Source of the DNA: Tritrichomonas musculus
Taxonomy: Eukaryota; Parabasalia; Tritrichomonadida; Tritrichomonadidae
NCBI GenBank assembly: GCA_039105265.1
Contig: JAPFFF010000015.1
Coordinates: forward strand, 372,001 to 436,000
Reading direction: 5' to 3'
DNA length: 64,000 nt
The notes below the pieces were generated by a model. It saw only the letters and a program-made list of their open reading frames with translations, made no database searches and was not told where the DNA came from. Positions 39,669 to 50,064 of the stretch are shown piece after piece. The translations under genes were made by a program, and so were the position numbers. How positions within the stretch are numbered: position 1 is the stretch's first letter; the number at the start of each line of letters is the position of its first letter.

Positions 39669-41282
39669 TTAATCAATGTCTCTAGCTTCTGGTGAACGTG
39701 GGGCAGGTCCTTGAGCTGGCTTAGAAATGCAAATTTGATCAACACGAAGTAATGTAACAACAACATCTGTTGCAAATCTGAGGGCCCAAGATTTAACATG
39801 TGCAACATCGTAAACACCAAGTTTCTCGGCGTTGCCGACTTGAAGATCAATAATATCAACGCATGCATCTTTATCGCCTTTGTTATGAGCAGCGCGAAGT
39901 TTTGCAAGGAAGTCTGCTATCTTTAAACCTGATGTTTCTGCTATAATCTTTGGAACAACTTCAAGTGCTTCTGCAAACTTTCGAGCTCCATACTGATCCA
40001 TTCCTGGACGAGATTCAGCCCATTTAGCAATTTGGCAAGAAAGTTCCATTTCTGTAGCACCTGCTCCTGGGACAAGTTGAGGATATTCTGTCATAACTAA
40101 ATAACTGTTTACAGCATCATCAATTGATCGTTCAACATCATCAATAATATTTGGTGTTGATCCTCGAATGATGATAGTACTAACTTGACTGTTTTCATTT
40201 TGGAAGAAGACAAGAGGAGTTGAGCCAACCTCTTTAACTTCGCATAAGTCACAGTGACCAATTTCATCATCTTGGGGAGCGCAAATTCGTAGATTTGGAA
40301 GGGCTTTAACTGCACGGCATAAACGTTTGATATCCCAATTAGATGGAAGTTGGAGAGCCATGATACCATGTTTTTCTAAGAAGTGCATTGCAACTTCTGT
40401 AATCTTTGATTGGCAAACAACTACATTAACACCTTTCTGAGCTATTGATGAAACGAGTTGATCCATACGATTTTCACGTGATAAATTATAATTTGCCATT
40501 TCAGCACCACTGTTAAAAACTGTTTGCATCTTTGTATCTGATTCAGGAAGATCAAAAGATGTTGAAAAAACAGCAATCTTACAATTCTCCATTCTTCGAA
40601 TTGTTCCCATTACTTCACGTTTTACAACAAATCCTTTAACAACATATGAATCGTCGACACTACCACCAAGGGCTTTTGCAATACGAATATTATCAACACT
40701 AAACTTTAACTTTGGATTTTGGTTTGTTTGAACGCAAGCTTGTGCAACAAGATCCGCAAGATGTTCGCAATTCAAATATTGGTGTGAAGAGAGTGGGGTT
40801 TTGAGAGCTTTTTTAACACTTTCAACGTTGTGTAAGTCTATTTCAACTTTTGAATAAAGAGTTGGAAGAATTTCAAGTGCTTTTGAAAGAGCTTCTTGAA
40901 AACCAATTACGATATCTTTTGTATTGATTCCTGCGCGAATAAGTTGTGAAGCAAGATTTAAGCACTCGCCAGCAAAAGTGATAACAAAATTAGTTCCATC
41001 TCCAATTTGTTCTGCTTGCATCTGAGATGCATTAACGAGCATTTTAGCAGCTGGATGTTGAATTTCTGCTTCATTAAGAATTGTAGCGCAATCACCAGTA
41101 ACGAAAATCTTGCTAAAATGATTTTTGATAATTTTCTTCATTCCGTTTGGACCCATTGATGTACGAGTCAGATTGCTTAAATCAACAGCAGCGTCAATAT
41201 TACGAAGAATAACCTCGTCTACTCCGTTGAAATATCGTGTGCCTTCTTTAAAGAATCCTCCAAAAGATTGTTTTGTTGACAT
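39669..41282 (-). CDS. CCT8: T-complex chaperonin CCT theta subunit
   Basis: A 537-aa group II chaperonin subunit. The apical/equatorial signature includes TSMGPNGMKKIIKNHFSKIF and TGDCATILNEAEIQHPAAKM, matching CCT-theta (HPAAKM) rather than other subunits. The ATP-site GDGTN and the C-terminal segment of the equatorial domain are present. CCT folds actin and tubulin in the cytosol. ATG 41282 (MSTKQSFGGFFKEG) is chosen: this N-terminal GGFFKEG-like start is typical of the subunit. A TTG 24 bp upstream is not credible. Confidence 0.94.
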   Translation of the reverse strand: MSTKQSFGGFFKEGTRYFNGVDEVILRNIDAAVDLSNLTRTSMGPNGMKKIIKNHFSKIFVTGDCATILNEAEIQHPAAKMLVNASQMQAEQIGDGTNFVITFAGECLNLASQLIRAGINTKDIVIGFQEALSKALEILPTLYSKVEIDLHNVESVKKALKTPLSSHQYLNCEHLADLVAQACVQTNQNPKLKFSVDNIRIAKALGGSVDDSYVVKGFVVKREVMGTIRRMENCKIAVFSTSFDLPESDTKMQTVFNSGAEMANYNLSRENRMDQLVSSIAQKGVNVVVCQSKITEVAMHFLEKHGIMALQLPSNWDIKRLCRAVKALPNLRICAPQDDEIGHCDLCEVKEVGSTPLVFFQNENSQVSTIIIRGSTPNIIDDVERSIDDAVNSYLVMTEYPQLVPGAGATEMELSCQIAKWAESRPGMDQYGARKFAEALEVVPKIIAETSGLKIADFLAKLRAAHNKGDKDACVDIIDLQVGNAEKLGVYDVAHVKSWALRFATDVVVTLLRVDQICISKPAQGPAPRSPEARDID

Positions 41283-41877
41283 ATGATGAATGGTATCGGC
41301 AGCCAAAAACCGTTTGGCCGTTTAATAATTAATATTTTTCAATATAAAGATCTTTATTTGTTCTAATTGAAGTTCAAATTGAAATTTTACGACAATTAAA
41401 AATTATTATTATGGATATTTATGTTTAAATTAAATTCTAATGTTGAAATATTTCCGTTATGATTCTTAATGTTTTGAGTTTTATTATTTTAATATACAAA
41501 GTCTTTGTAACAAAGATCAGTAAAAGTCAAAGAAGCAAAGAGAATTCCCTTTCAAAACTAATTCGATAATAATTTTAATAAAGTATTATTTGAAAAATGG
41601 TATTTTAAATTGATAAAATGAAATATATGATCATTATTTGCATGTAAGTTATTTCATTCTTTGAAGAAACATTTAAATGGTGATCTTTTAAAGAAAGAAA
41701 GTTCATTTTAGCATTGCTGCCAAGTTTTGTTTTCATTAATTTAATATAAAAAAAAAATGAATCATTTCATACAAAAATATTTTTACTTAATTTAAACTTG
41801 GTATATTTTTATATTATTACGGCATATTCAAAATTAAAGGTAATTTCAAATACAATTCAAAAAAAATGCCTAACCTC
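41283..41877. other. Intergenic region
   Basis: About 0.6 kb of AT-rich DNA between two minus-strand genes, with the promoter of CCT-theta and the 3' end of the kinase gene. Nothing else is recognised. Confidence 0.6.
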
Positions 41878-42960
41878 TTAGACCAATAAACAACAACCAC
41901 CGCCTTCAGATTTCGCTTCAGTAGCTTCTGACTCTTTCTTCTTGATTGGGACTGGTGCGGGATCTGCTTGATTATTTGATTTGGGAGGTGCGACAATAGG
42001 TTCTGACCAACTTCCTTCGACTGCACTTGAGCTTCCAATTATACTTCCGCAGTTTGGTGCAACAATAAGAGCCATTGATCCATATTGTTCACTAAGGCAA
42101 ACACCAAAGTCACTAGCACCTTCAGCACCTTCGACAACTGAATTTAATAAGTCAGCAAGTAAATCATAGTCTGGATCATCAGCAAACTTTAATGATTGGA
42201 TATGCTCGGAAAATTCTTTAAACTGAGATGGAAGACCTGTGCAAAGACTACCTTTTTCGAGAGATTGCATTTTAACTTGATAAACGGAATCTTTATCTGT
42301 TTGTGCTTTCCATGGTAAAGGAGGAGCGCAAAGCTCAATCAAAACGTAAAACAATGACCATAAATCATCACGACGTCCAAGATCAGCACCTTCGTGACTG
42401 TTAATTGATGCATAACGCGATGTTCCTCTAAATCCGACTTTTTCACGAGGTGGATAAACTTCCCCTTCAGGAGATTTCCAACGCTTGGCAAGACCATAAT
42501 CGATAAGGCATACTTGTAATTGGTCGGGCCTGCCTCTGAATACAAAGTTTGATGGCTTAATGTCACGATGAACAAATCCTAATTCATGAAAATTCTTGAT
42601 TGCATTTAGCATCTCGATCCCTAATTTGCCAACTTCATTCAATGGAAGAATTCCACTGGTGTGATTCTCTTGAAATGTACGTAAACTCATACCAAGATTT
42701 TCAAGAATAAGATAAGTTAAACCTTGTTCAGTCCCATTTCCGTAATACTTTGGAAAAGATTCGCAAGATGAAATTTCTTTGAGAATTTCTGATTCATAAG
42801 GAAGTATTGATTTTGAAACTGTTGGATATTCAAATTTAATGGCGACAATTTGATTTGTTGCTTCCTGTGTTGCTGACCAAACTGATCCAAAAGCGCCTTT
42901 ACCGATACATCTATCAAGGCGGTATGAGAGAAAATGGAAGCCAGATTTTAGTTTTTCCAT
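41878..42960 (-). CDS. Casein kinase 1-family kinase with C-terminal CaaX box
   Basis: A 360-aa protein. The kinase domain spans about 12-300: glycine loop GKGAFGS (20-26), AIK lysine (41-43), catalytic loop HRDIKPSNFVF, and LIDYGLA in place of DFG, as usual in CK1-type kinases with the IDYG form. RGTSRYASINSHEG corresponds to the CK1 activation segment. The C-terminal tail is Pro/Glu/Lys-rich and ends GGGCCLLV. The last four residues CLLV fit a CaaX prenylation site and the preceding Cys could be palmitoylated, so membrane anchoring is inferred. The kinase domain is closest in pattern to CK1/TTBK enzymes. ATG 42960 is chosen; an in-frame GTG further up is not credible. Confidence 0.92.
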   Translation of the reverse strand: MEKLKSGFHFLSYRLDRCIGKGAFGSVWSATQEATNQIVAIKFEYPTVSKSILPYESEILKEISSCESFPKYYGNGTEQGLTYLILENLGMSLRTFQENHTSGILPLNEVGKLGIEMLNAIKNFHELGFVHRDIKPSNFVFRGRPDQLQVCLIDYGLAKRWKSPEGEVYPPREKVGFRGTSRYASINSHEGADLGRRDDLWSLFYVLIELCAPPLPWKAQTDKDSVYQVKMQSLEKGSLCTGLPSQFKEFSEHIQSLKFADDPDYDLLADLLNSVVEGAEGASDFGVCLSEQYGSMALIVAPNCGSIIGSSSAVEGSWSEPIVAPPKSNNQADPAPVPIKKKESEATEAKSEGGGCCLLV

Positions 42961-43747
42961 TTGTTCACAATGAACTTTTGAGAATATAACAAAAAGTGTT
43001 ATATGGTTAATTTTCACTTCCACACAAAAATTGAGTTAATCATCCAAAAAAAAAATTCAGATGAATGCTAGAAATATTCCCAAAATCCATAAAAAAATTA
43101 AATATTAAATTATTTAATTATTATTCACTTAAAAAAAAAAAAAAAAAAAAAAAAAATTATAATTATAATTTAACTTCAGTGGAAAGATCCTAAAGTTCTG
43201 ATGGTCGAGCTCATATGATGAAAAGCGTCTTTGCTTCAAAAGATTGATGGTTATGTTTTTTTGTCTGATGTTGATTTGATCAAGAAAAAAGACTAAAATG
43301 AATTCCGATTATTTGAATAATTTGAATAATTTTATAAAATTATTCAAATTTAAGAATTGTAACTTTTTAAAATATTATTTGGAAGAATAAACTTTTTGAA
43401 AGAGAAATAAGAAAAAGTGAATTTACTACGTTTTTTAATCTTCTCTTTTAAACAATTTTTCATACATGTATCTTTAAATTTAATCTATATTTTTGCAAAA
43501 TAATAAGTTAAATACATATCTATAAGCATCTTGGATATTATATATAAAATAATAATTTCAAACAAAAATTATTTTTATGAAAATATTAAGGTTTTGTATT
43601 TTATAGGAGTGATTATAGAATTTTCAAACAGTTGGTATAATAATTCAAAATTTTCACTTTTTCTAAAGTATAGTATCACATAAAAAGTGGATTTTGATGA
43701 ATTAGAAACGACGAATGTTTATTGTTCAGTGACTATAGTTTTAGATC
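42961..43747. other. Intergenic region up to the outer Polinton-like element
   Basis: AT-rich, with an A27-type homopolymer at about 43,130-43,156. The last 60 bp are the left flank of the outer element and end in the target copy AGATC (43,743-43,747). No gene is recognised. Confidence 0.6.
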
Positions 43748-44048
43748 AGTTAGATATGGTAGTGGGTGTTTCACATCACACTACGCACTGTGGAACTTAC
43801 ATTTTGGTCTATTTTAATTACGAAAACGACAAACTGACAATCAAGAAGAGATGTTTTGTTAAACGTCTCGTGGCGCGTATTTTAACGTATAATCTCCACC
43901 ACAAGACCATTTGGTGATGATTTCATGTGTTGCTATCATAAATGATATACTCACCACTAATAACAATGAATGAAATATAATTTATTGATATCATAAATGA
44001 AACGCTTAACTGACCCGATCGATTACACACCAATACCAAAAGAATACG
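43748..44048. repeat. Left terminal inverted repeat of outer element (301 bp)
   Basis: Matches the right copy at 57,530-57,830 in reverse complement wherever compared. The start codon and the first 17 codons of an inward-facing frame lie in it. Confidence 0.9.
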
Positions 44049-44260
44049 AACGAATCGAATTAATTTATTTTCAACCATTGAGTCTTCTGTTGAAACGAGA
44101 TGATAAGACATTGAGTCAACAAATGAAGAAATTGAAAGAAGAGACAAAAATAAAAATGTTCACTGATGAAACGTTTAATATTGATGAGTATATAATAGAT
44201 GAATGTTGTAATGGTCGAACATATAGATTGATTTATAACCCAATCAAAAATAATAAATGA
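43997..44260 (+). CDS. Outer element: small protein starting in the repeat, 87 aa
   Basis: Begins inside the left repeat with MKRLTDPIDYTPIPKEY and then leaves it. Acidic-basic mixed and helix-rich. Not recognised. The same 17-residue start heads a different protein at the other end of the element. Confidence 0.5.
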   Translation: MKRLTDPIDYTPIPKEYERIELIYFQPLSLLLKRDDKTLSQQMKKLKEETKIKMFTDETFNIDEYIIDECCNGRTYRLIYNPIKNNK

Positions 44261-44520
44261 TTTTTTTATTGATGTCTAAAATGACTGAAAATAATAAATT
44301 AGATTTAAATCAATTCAATCAAACACCAATCATTAAATCATTATCAAAATCGAAATCATCAGAGAATCTACAAAAAATAGAAGTTAAGCGAGGAAGGAAA
44401 AGCAAATACGCTAATGATGAAGAGAGAAAGGAAGCAAGGAAGAAACAACAGAAAGAATATCGTCAACGTAAAAAAAATGAATTGATAGAAATGAAGAAAC
44501 AAATTGAAGAACATAAATAA
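44257..44520 (+). CDS. Outer element: basic GRKSKY protein, 87 aa
   Basis: A small, strongly basic protein with a GRKSKY AT-hook-like string, then a highly charged helix rich in Lys, Arg and Glu, resembling the basic part of a bZIP. Its start overlaps the end of the preceding gene by four bases. Small basic proteins with a GRxxKY string are, from memory, common in Maverick-like elements; the function (DNA binding or packaging) is inferred. Confidence 0.6.
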   Translation: MIFLLMSKMTENNKLDLNQFNQTPIIKSLSKSKSSENLQKIEVKRGRKSKYANDEERKEARKKQQKEYRQRKKNELIEMKKQIEEHK

Positions 44521-44522
44521 AT

Positions 44523-45281
44523 TTATTTACTTATGATATCTCCAACGTTTGCATCAGTTGATGGTTTGATTTTGATTGTGATGAATAGTGGGCTCATTAG
44601 TTTAATTGGCTGATACATAAAATCAACGAGACGCATTTCAAGATATTTTAATGAATCGCTATTAGTTTTTATTTTTATTGGCTTTGTCTGGTCATAGTTA
44701 ACAATGAGTGGAGCTTGATTTAAAATCATTGAATCAATGTTTGCAATTACCGATGGTGTGTAATCTTTTTCACCAATTGAACTATAAACTGGCTGACCCT
44801 GTAGTGAGACAAGATATAATTTATTTGCATAATTTAAAACTGGTAAATCATGAATTATGTATGGTGTGTTATTTTTGATTTCAATTGGTAGTGTGGTGTT
44901 ATATAGTCCAGTTAATAGTTTTATTCGATGACTGATAGATTTAATTGTGATATCTTTTGTTGAAAGCATGGTTATTGTATTGTCAGCGTTTAAACTAAAT
45001 GTTATAATATTAACACATTCATCATTTTTCATCTGTGTTGAATTCATTTTTTTAATTAATTCTTTGATTTCATATGAATATTTATTTTCAAATGTTATTT
45101 TTATTAATTGTTTTTCATCATCGATGAATTCAAAAGTGTCATCAGTCGTTGAATATAAAATATTTGACATTGTGTTAATGGATGAAATATAATATTTGAT
45201 ATAACTACATTTCCACGGAATGTCAATGTTTAATGATACTGTGCTATAATCAGACGGTTTCGAATGAACAGAATATAACAT
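44523..45281 (-). CDS. Outer element: probable virion structural protein, 252 aa
   Basis: A beta-rich protein with the segment SLKYLEMRLVDFMYQPIKL near the end. That segment resembles a recurrent pattern (L..L.. LvD...pI.L) in uncharacterised Polinton/Maverick virion proteins of animals and protists. It faces the fibre-like gene at 45291, with nine bases between start codons' flanks. Assignment is by pattern only. Confidence 0.5.
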   Translation of the reverse strand: MLYSVHSKPSDYSTVSLNIDIPWKCSYIKYYISSINTMSNILYSTTDDTFEFIDDEKQLIKITFENKYSYEIKELIKKMNSTQMKNDECVNIITFSLNADNTITMLSTKDITIKSISHRIKLLTGLYNTTLPIEIKNNTPYIIHDLPVLNYANKLYLVSLQGQPVYSSIGEKDYTPSVIANIDSMILNQAPLIVNYDQTKPIKIKTNSDSLKYLEMRLVDFMYQPIKLMSPLFITIKIKPSTDANVGDIISK

Positions 45282-45290
45282 AATTTAATA

Positions 45291-46580
45291 ATGAATAAAA
45301 TGACAATTGCGTTATACGCTTACAAAACTAAAGAAACGGAAATTTTTAATGACAAGGGATTTAAGATTTTCGTTGGTGAAGATGATGAAGGAAACGAACA
45401 AATAAATATAACTAATGATGATAATGATACAATTAAATTCAATTGTATTTACAACAAGGATGAAGTAAATGATTTGGTATCAACTGGAACAAACGACCCT
45501 GAATATTTGAAGAAAACAGCATTAAGTGGAGTTAATGAAGTATTGAAAGCATTAATAACATATCATAGTTTGAAATACGCTAATGATAAACTAAATGTGA
45601 TTGACAAAAATGTTAAAACATCATCAAATGCATTATTGGAATTGTGGCAATGGACGAATTCAAATATTTTTGAAATTAATAATGTTATTAATGCTATTAT
45701 TGATGCGGTGAATGATATTAATAGCTGTCATTGTATGGATGAAGGAGGATTACATGACCAATTAACATCATTAGCAGGATTAGTGAATAATCTCGATGAA
45801 TATATAACATCAACGATTAATCCAGAGATACAAAACATATGGCAATCGTTTTCTAATTTTAGCACTAGAGTTTGGGGTTCTAATGCTGAACAAATTATGG
45901 CACCATTGGATAAAATAGAAACAGTGTACAGTGAAGGCAAATCAGCATTGACAACTGAGTTATCGAAAATATGGGCTCCACCAAATGATGAAACTGAAAA
46001 ATCATATGATATTGTAGACCCAAGCCAAAAAATAAAAGATTTATCAATTCCTATCATTGATGACCCGATGCAAAGACCATTTGATGAATCAAAACCGATT
46101 TATGGAAAAATGAATATGCCTTATGATTTGCAAGTTAACGGATTGATTAATGGTGTTGATATTAATGATTTGAAGCCAGTTGAAAGCAATTTTAGACCGT
46201 TCCCAGGTTATGAATATTATTATATTGAAAATGATGATGTATACACTAATGATTATATTTATAATTCGATTGAATGTAAGAAATTAAGCATCAAACACAT
46301 ACCATCAACGTCAATAAATAAATTGAAGACAATAAAAAATAAATTAAATGTGTTTCGAATTGTGTTGAGAAAAAATGAAATCATTGATGAGTCTGGAGCA
46401 TTTATGAAAGATTTTTATATATACGTTGATGAAAATAAATTATATTGTCCAGTTATTACGATTCATTCACAAACACCGCTGACGTATATTGTTAATCATG
46501 AAGTTGTAGATTGGAATGATGAACCATTTATAGCTATTGATAAACAATCATCAATTGAATTAATGAAATGTTATCTGTAG
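45291..46580 (+). CDS. Outer element: fibre/spike-like protein, 429 aa
   Basis: The N-terminal half is helix-rich, with long Asn/Asp/Ile-rich heptads at about 75-220. The C-terminal half is beta-rich, with DLQVNGLINGVDINDL, a type of string common in tail-fibre and virion-spike shafts. A fibre or host-attachment role is inferred. It has no enzymatic motif. Confidence 0.5.
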   Translation: MNKMTIALYAYKTKETEIFNDKGFKIFVGEDDEGNEQINITNDDNDTIKFNCIYNKDEVNDLVSTGTNDPEYLKKTALSGVNEVLKALITYHSLKYANDKLNVIDKNVKTSSNALLELWQWTNSNIFEINNVINAIIDAVNDINSCHCMDEGGLHDQLTSLAGLVNNLDEYITSTINPEIQNIWQSFSNFSTRVWGSNAEQIMAPLDKIETVYSEGKSALTTELSKIWAPPNDETEKSYDIVDPSQKIKDLSIPIIDDPMQRPFDESKPIYGKMNMPYDLQVNGLINGVDINDLKPVESNFRPFPGYEYYYIENDDVYTNDYIYNSIECKKLSIKHIPSTSINKLKTIKNKLNVFRIVLRKNEIIDESGAFMKDFYIYVDENKLYCPVITIHSQTPLTYIVNHEVVDWNDEPFIAIDKQSSIELMKCYL

Positions 46581-46595
46581 GGTGAAATATCAATC

Positions 46596-48286
46596 ATGTA
46601 TCTTTTGAATCAAAACGCTATTGAATCAACAACTCCTGAAATTAAATGTGATATCATTAATGCAAGAAATGCTTTGAAGTTGCATGAATCAAATATTGGG
46701 TATTTCTATAAACCGTCATATATTAATGAATCTGATGATAATTATTCAATGACGTTTAATATTCCTGATAGTTATTCATTACCAACAGGCATGGAATTTA
46801 CATTCACTGAACATTGTTTTAACAACACTTGGCTGTTGACTTGGGATGGTGATAAATGGGTTGGTGATAATATACAAGCGAAATCAAAAGCCGAAGATGC
46901 AATAGATGCGGTCAAACATTGGGACCAACAGGGACATTTCGTTATTGCGCTTGAAAAAAATGAATTCAATGATTACATTATCAAAAATTGGTTCAATATC
47001 GACACAGCTGATGATAAAACAGTTTTCAAACAAATATTAGAAGACAAACGAACAACGATAACATTTGATGGATTGTATGATAATAATGAACATTTTGATG
47101 TCGCACGTGATGGATTGCCATCATTGAAAAGCATGTTATCATTGGGTGGATTCACAACTTCATTTAGTAATTTGGAGGCTAACTATTATCACGCTCAAAT
47201 AAATGTTGCAATTAATGTTGAAGCTAAAAGTGATGCATTGAAAAAACAAATCATCAATAGTTATATCAATCATATGAAAGAGCTTCATATGTTCGTCAAT
47301 ATTGGAGGTATAACAAATAAATTCGTTTGTGATTTGTATATAACTAATGAACCACTGGAAGAATACACAAGCGGACCTCAAGCATATTACATCAAATTGA
47401 AGACAATAAAAAATGTTATTCAAAAACTAGGAGCTAAATTTGAAGCTTCAAATATAACAACGAAAGACATAACATTACATTTGAATCGAAAGATGTTGAG
47501 ACCAATCGAAGAGATAAATTGGGACCCAACAACAAATCCATTCAAATATATCATTGACCAACAGTTTTACACAATCTCTCCAAATCCAAATGCTGCAACA
47601 ACATTGTATACTGACTATAATATCACATCATCAAAAATAATCACAGCTGACAATATAACAACGATGAGAAGTGATTTAAATATAGTAGCGAATACACATG
47701 ATGTCATAGTTTATGATGTTGACAAGATAACAAAGCGAGTTGATAATTTAGATGTTGAAATGTCTGATGTCAAAAATAGAGTTTCACATCTCGAGAGTAA
47801 AGTGAAATCATTTAACATCAAAACTGATATTGCTTTAGTATTAACAGCTGCATCAACTGTATTATCAATTTGGATGGGAAAACTTAGGAATTTCATTAAT
47901 AACGGATACACCAGATTAGCAACAACGAGTGGTGAAGCATCAGAGGTTGAATTAGCAGCACTTGATTATAGTGAAAATTTACCACCTGTTCCATTCGAAG
48001 GAACAAGAATGACAAACACTGATGGATATGTTAAATTGAAATCATGGATTCATGCTGCTCATGTAAAACCAAAATTCAGTTCATTATATGCTGATGATAA
48101 TGAAGAGAGCGCAAACAATCCACATGCGATGATTGTGTCATATGCGACGTTGAATGATGTTTGTATTTATTACCGTGATTCATTGAAACCATGTTTTAAT
48201 GTTGTATGTCATCTATTGGATAATATTAATAATACAATTCGTGATGTGGCATATAAAAAAGATTTACAGGGAATGGTCAAGTTATC
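46596..48286 (+). CDS. Outer element: fibre-like coding region, interrupted by the inner element
   Basis: The visible part contains beta-rich segments, a coiled coil (about residues 385-425) and a hydrophobic stretch after it (IALVLTAASTVLSIWMG). The inner element is inserted at 48,286/48,287, within this coding region. A fibre or membrane-attached spike is the likely role by pattern. Confidence 0.5.
48282..48286. repeat. Target duplication of inner element, left copy (TTATC)
   Basis: TTATC here and again at 56,219-56,223, immediately outside the 537-bp repeats. Confidence 0.85.
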
Positions 48287-48823
48287 AGTAGTATAGGGTA
48301 GGCGCGTTGGGCCCCCAGATATTTTGAGCTTCAAATATGACCCCAAATCCCAAGGACAACTAGACCATTTTCAGGGTATGGCTTACTCGGGCCAAAACCC
48401 CGTGTAAATACCCATTTTGAGCCCCTTTTTTACGATTTTCATTTTTGGATCCTAAGTGTTTCTCACCCATGAAAACCATACAAAAACAGCGTTTGTGAGA
48501 GTAGTTGACGACATATCAATCACGTGTTTCACGCATGAAAACCATACAAAAACAGCGTTTGTGAGAGTAGTTGACGACATATCAATCACGTGTTTCACGC
48601 ATGAAAACCATACAAAAACAGCGTTTACGGGCGTCTGGAGAGATGTCGGAAGGGGCTAAATATGAGTGAAAATCACGTGAGTGATAATTAATACGCGATA
48701 AATCAGTTATGGAGATTTGATGGTGTTTTAATAGGTATCGAGAGGACCCCCAGATATTAAGAGGCGTTATACAGTATAAGATTCGTGAGTGAATGACGTT
48801 GACGAGCATGGTGAAACGAGGGG
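48287..48823. repeat. Left terminal inverted repeat of inner element (537 bp)
   Basis: Matches the right copy at 55,682-56,218 in reverse complement wherever compared. Internally it has about 2.5 copies of a 66-bp tandem repeat (near 48,462-48,630). A short CCCCCAGATATT string also occurs twice, near 48,314 and 48,746. Confidence 0.92.
48462..48630. repeat. 66-bp tandem repeat inside the inner terminal repeat
   Basis: The unit includes CATGAAAACCATACAAAAAC and a GTGAGAGTAGTTGACGACAT segment, repeated about 2.5 times, and again in mirror image in the right terminal repeat (about 55,875-56,043). Tandem repeats near the ends may be protein-binding sites. Confidence 0.8.
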
Positions 48824-48867
48824 AGATATTTTTTTATGAGTGATAAATTTTTAACGAGTATGAAATA

Positions 48868-50064
48868 ATGAATTACGATGAACCCAATTATGATGAATCC
48901 ATTGGTTTCGATGATCTTAGAATTTTGTGGAAACACTTGAAGAGACTTGCTCATATGATTGATATCCCTAACGATACCATTAACGAGGTATACTCATCGG
49001 TCAAACGTGATCATGACATCACTGGTGTTATCACTAAAGCTCAATTTAAAGGGATAAAACGTCCACTATATACTCAAATCTCTGAACTCATAGCTGATAG
49101 AATCCTTGATCTCGGTTATGATGGTAACGATAAATTCATGTCTATGTATAGATTCGCTCAGGGATATCAATCAGGTAAGCAAAAACGTGAAGATAATAAA
49201 TTCTTTAAAGATTTACGTTTACATCCTATCATTCAACATGATCCATTATCGAAAATCATGAGGGAATCATTAATTACGAAGTTTCAATCACGACTCAATA
49301 AAGAGAGAACTCAGCGTGAAGATAATAAATTCTTTAAAGATTTACGTTTACATCCTATCATTCAACATGATCCATTATCGAAATTAGTGAGAAATATGCT
49401 CGGTAAGAAGTTCACCGATAACATTAATAAAGAGAGTTCTCAGATAAAAACATCGAAAGTGAATTATCGAATGATGCTCGATAAACTCATTACTGAGAGA
49501 CCTATCCTTCGTCCTCTTCCACCAGGTGAATTGCTTGAGTTGAAACCCTATTCGAAACAACTTTTCGAGAAGAATAATGAAGATTTAATCGATTATTTCA
49601 AGACTTTCGGGCATGACTTCAAGAGTAAGAGCGATGAGTACCTCACCATCAACGAACCTAACGATGAAATTAAAGCTCTTGCTGCGTTTCGTAATAAGAA
49701 ATATCATGGAACTCATATCGAAAACAAGATTTTAAAGAAGAATCCCATCGTTGTATATTACTTGAATGAGATTCATAAGCTTGAAGATATCTTCAATCCA
49801 TCCAATAAAACCGCGGTATCAGTGAGAGCCATTGTAGAGAGTGTATTCAATGCATTAACAACTTGTGTTGATGTATCATTATCGTTATCGTTATTATTAT
49901 TAATTATATCAGGATTCTCTGTTAGGTGCTCATCAATAGTGTTTGATAATTTAGTGATGTTATCATTCACTGTTCGAAACATATCTTCATATCGATCATC
50001 AAGTGATCCAAGAGCATCAGCAACACATTCAACAGCGTACTCATTCTTAACATCATTCTCTTGA
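48868..50064 (+). CDS. Inner element: unknown protein with an internal duplication, 398 aa
   Basis: Starts 45 bp inside the left repeat. A 23-residue segment (starting REDNKFF, ending HDPLSK) occurs twice, 129 bp apart, at about 49,186 and 49,315. The region after about 49,773 overlaps the antisense fibre-like gene, so the natural end is uncertain. No known domain is recognised. Confidence 0.55.
   Translation: MNYDEPNYDESIGFDDLRILWKHLKRLAHMIDIPNDTINEVYSSVKRDHDITGVITKAQFKGIKRPLYTQISELIADRILDLGYDGNDKFMSMYRFAQGYQSGKQKREDNKFFKDLRLHPIIQHDPLSKIMRESLITKFQSRLNKERTQREDNKFFKDLRLHPIIQHDPLSKLVRNMLGKKFTDNINKESSQIKTSKVNYRMMLDKLITERPILRPLPPGELLELKPYSKQLFEKNNEDLIDYFKTFGHDFKSKSDEYLTINEPNDEIKALAAFRNKKYHGTHIENKILKKNPIVVYYLNEIHKLEDIFNPSNKTAVSVRAIVESVFNALTTCVDVSLSLSLLLLIISGFSVRCSSIVFDNLVMLSFTVRNISSYRSSSDPRASATHSTAYSFLTSFS

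Noticed and set aside
43600-43747. Continuation of the Tc1/mariner relic to the left of the outer element
   Set aside because: Possible from the layout, but no transposase text or matching terminal repeat could be shown.
48456-48809. Open frames within the inner terminal repeats (both strands)
   Set aside because: They come from the 66-bp tandem repeat and occur again in the other terminal repeat; no sign of a real protein.
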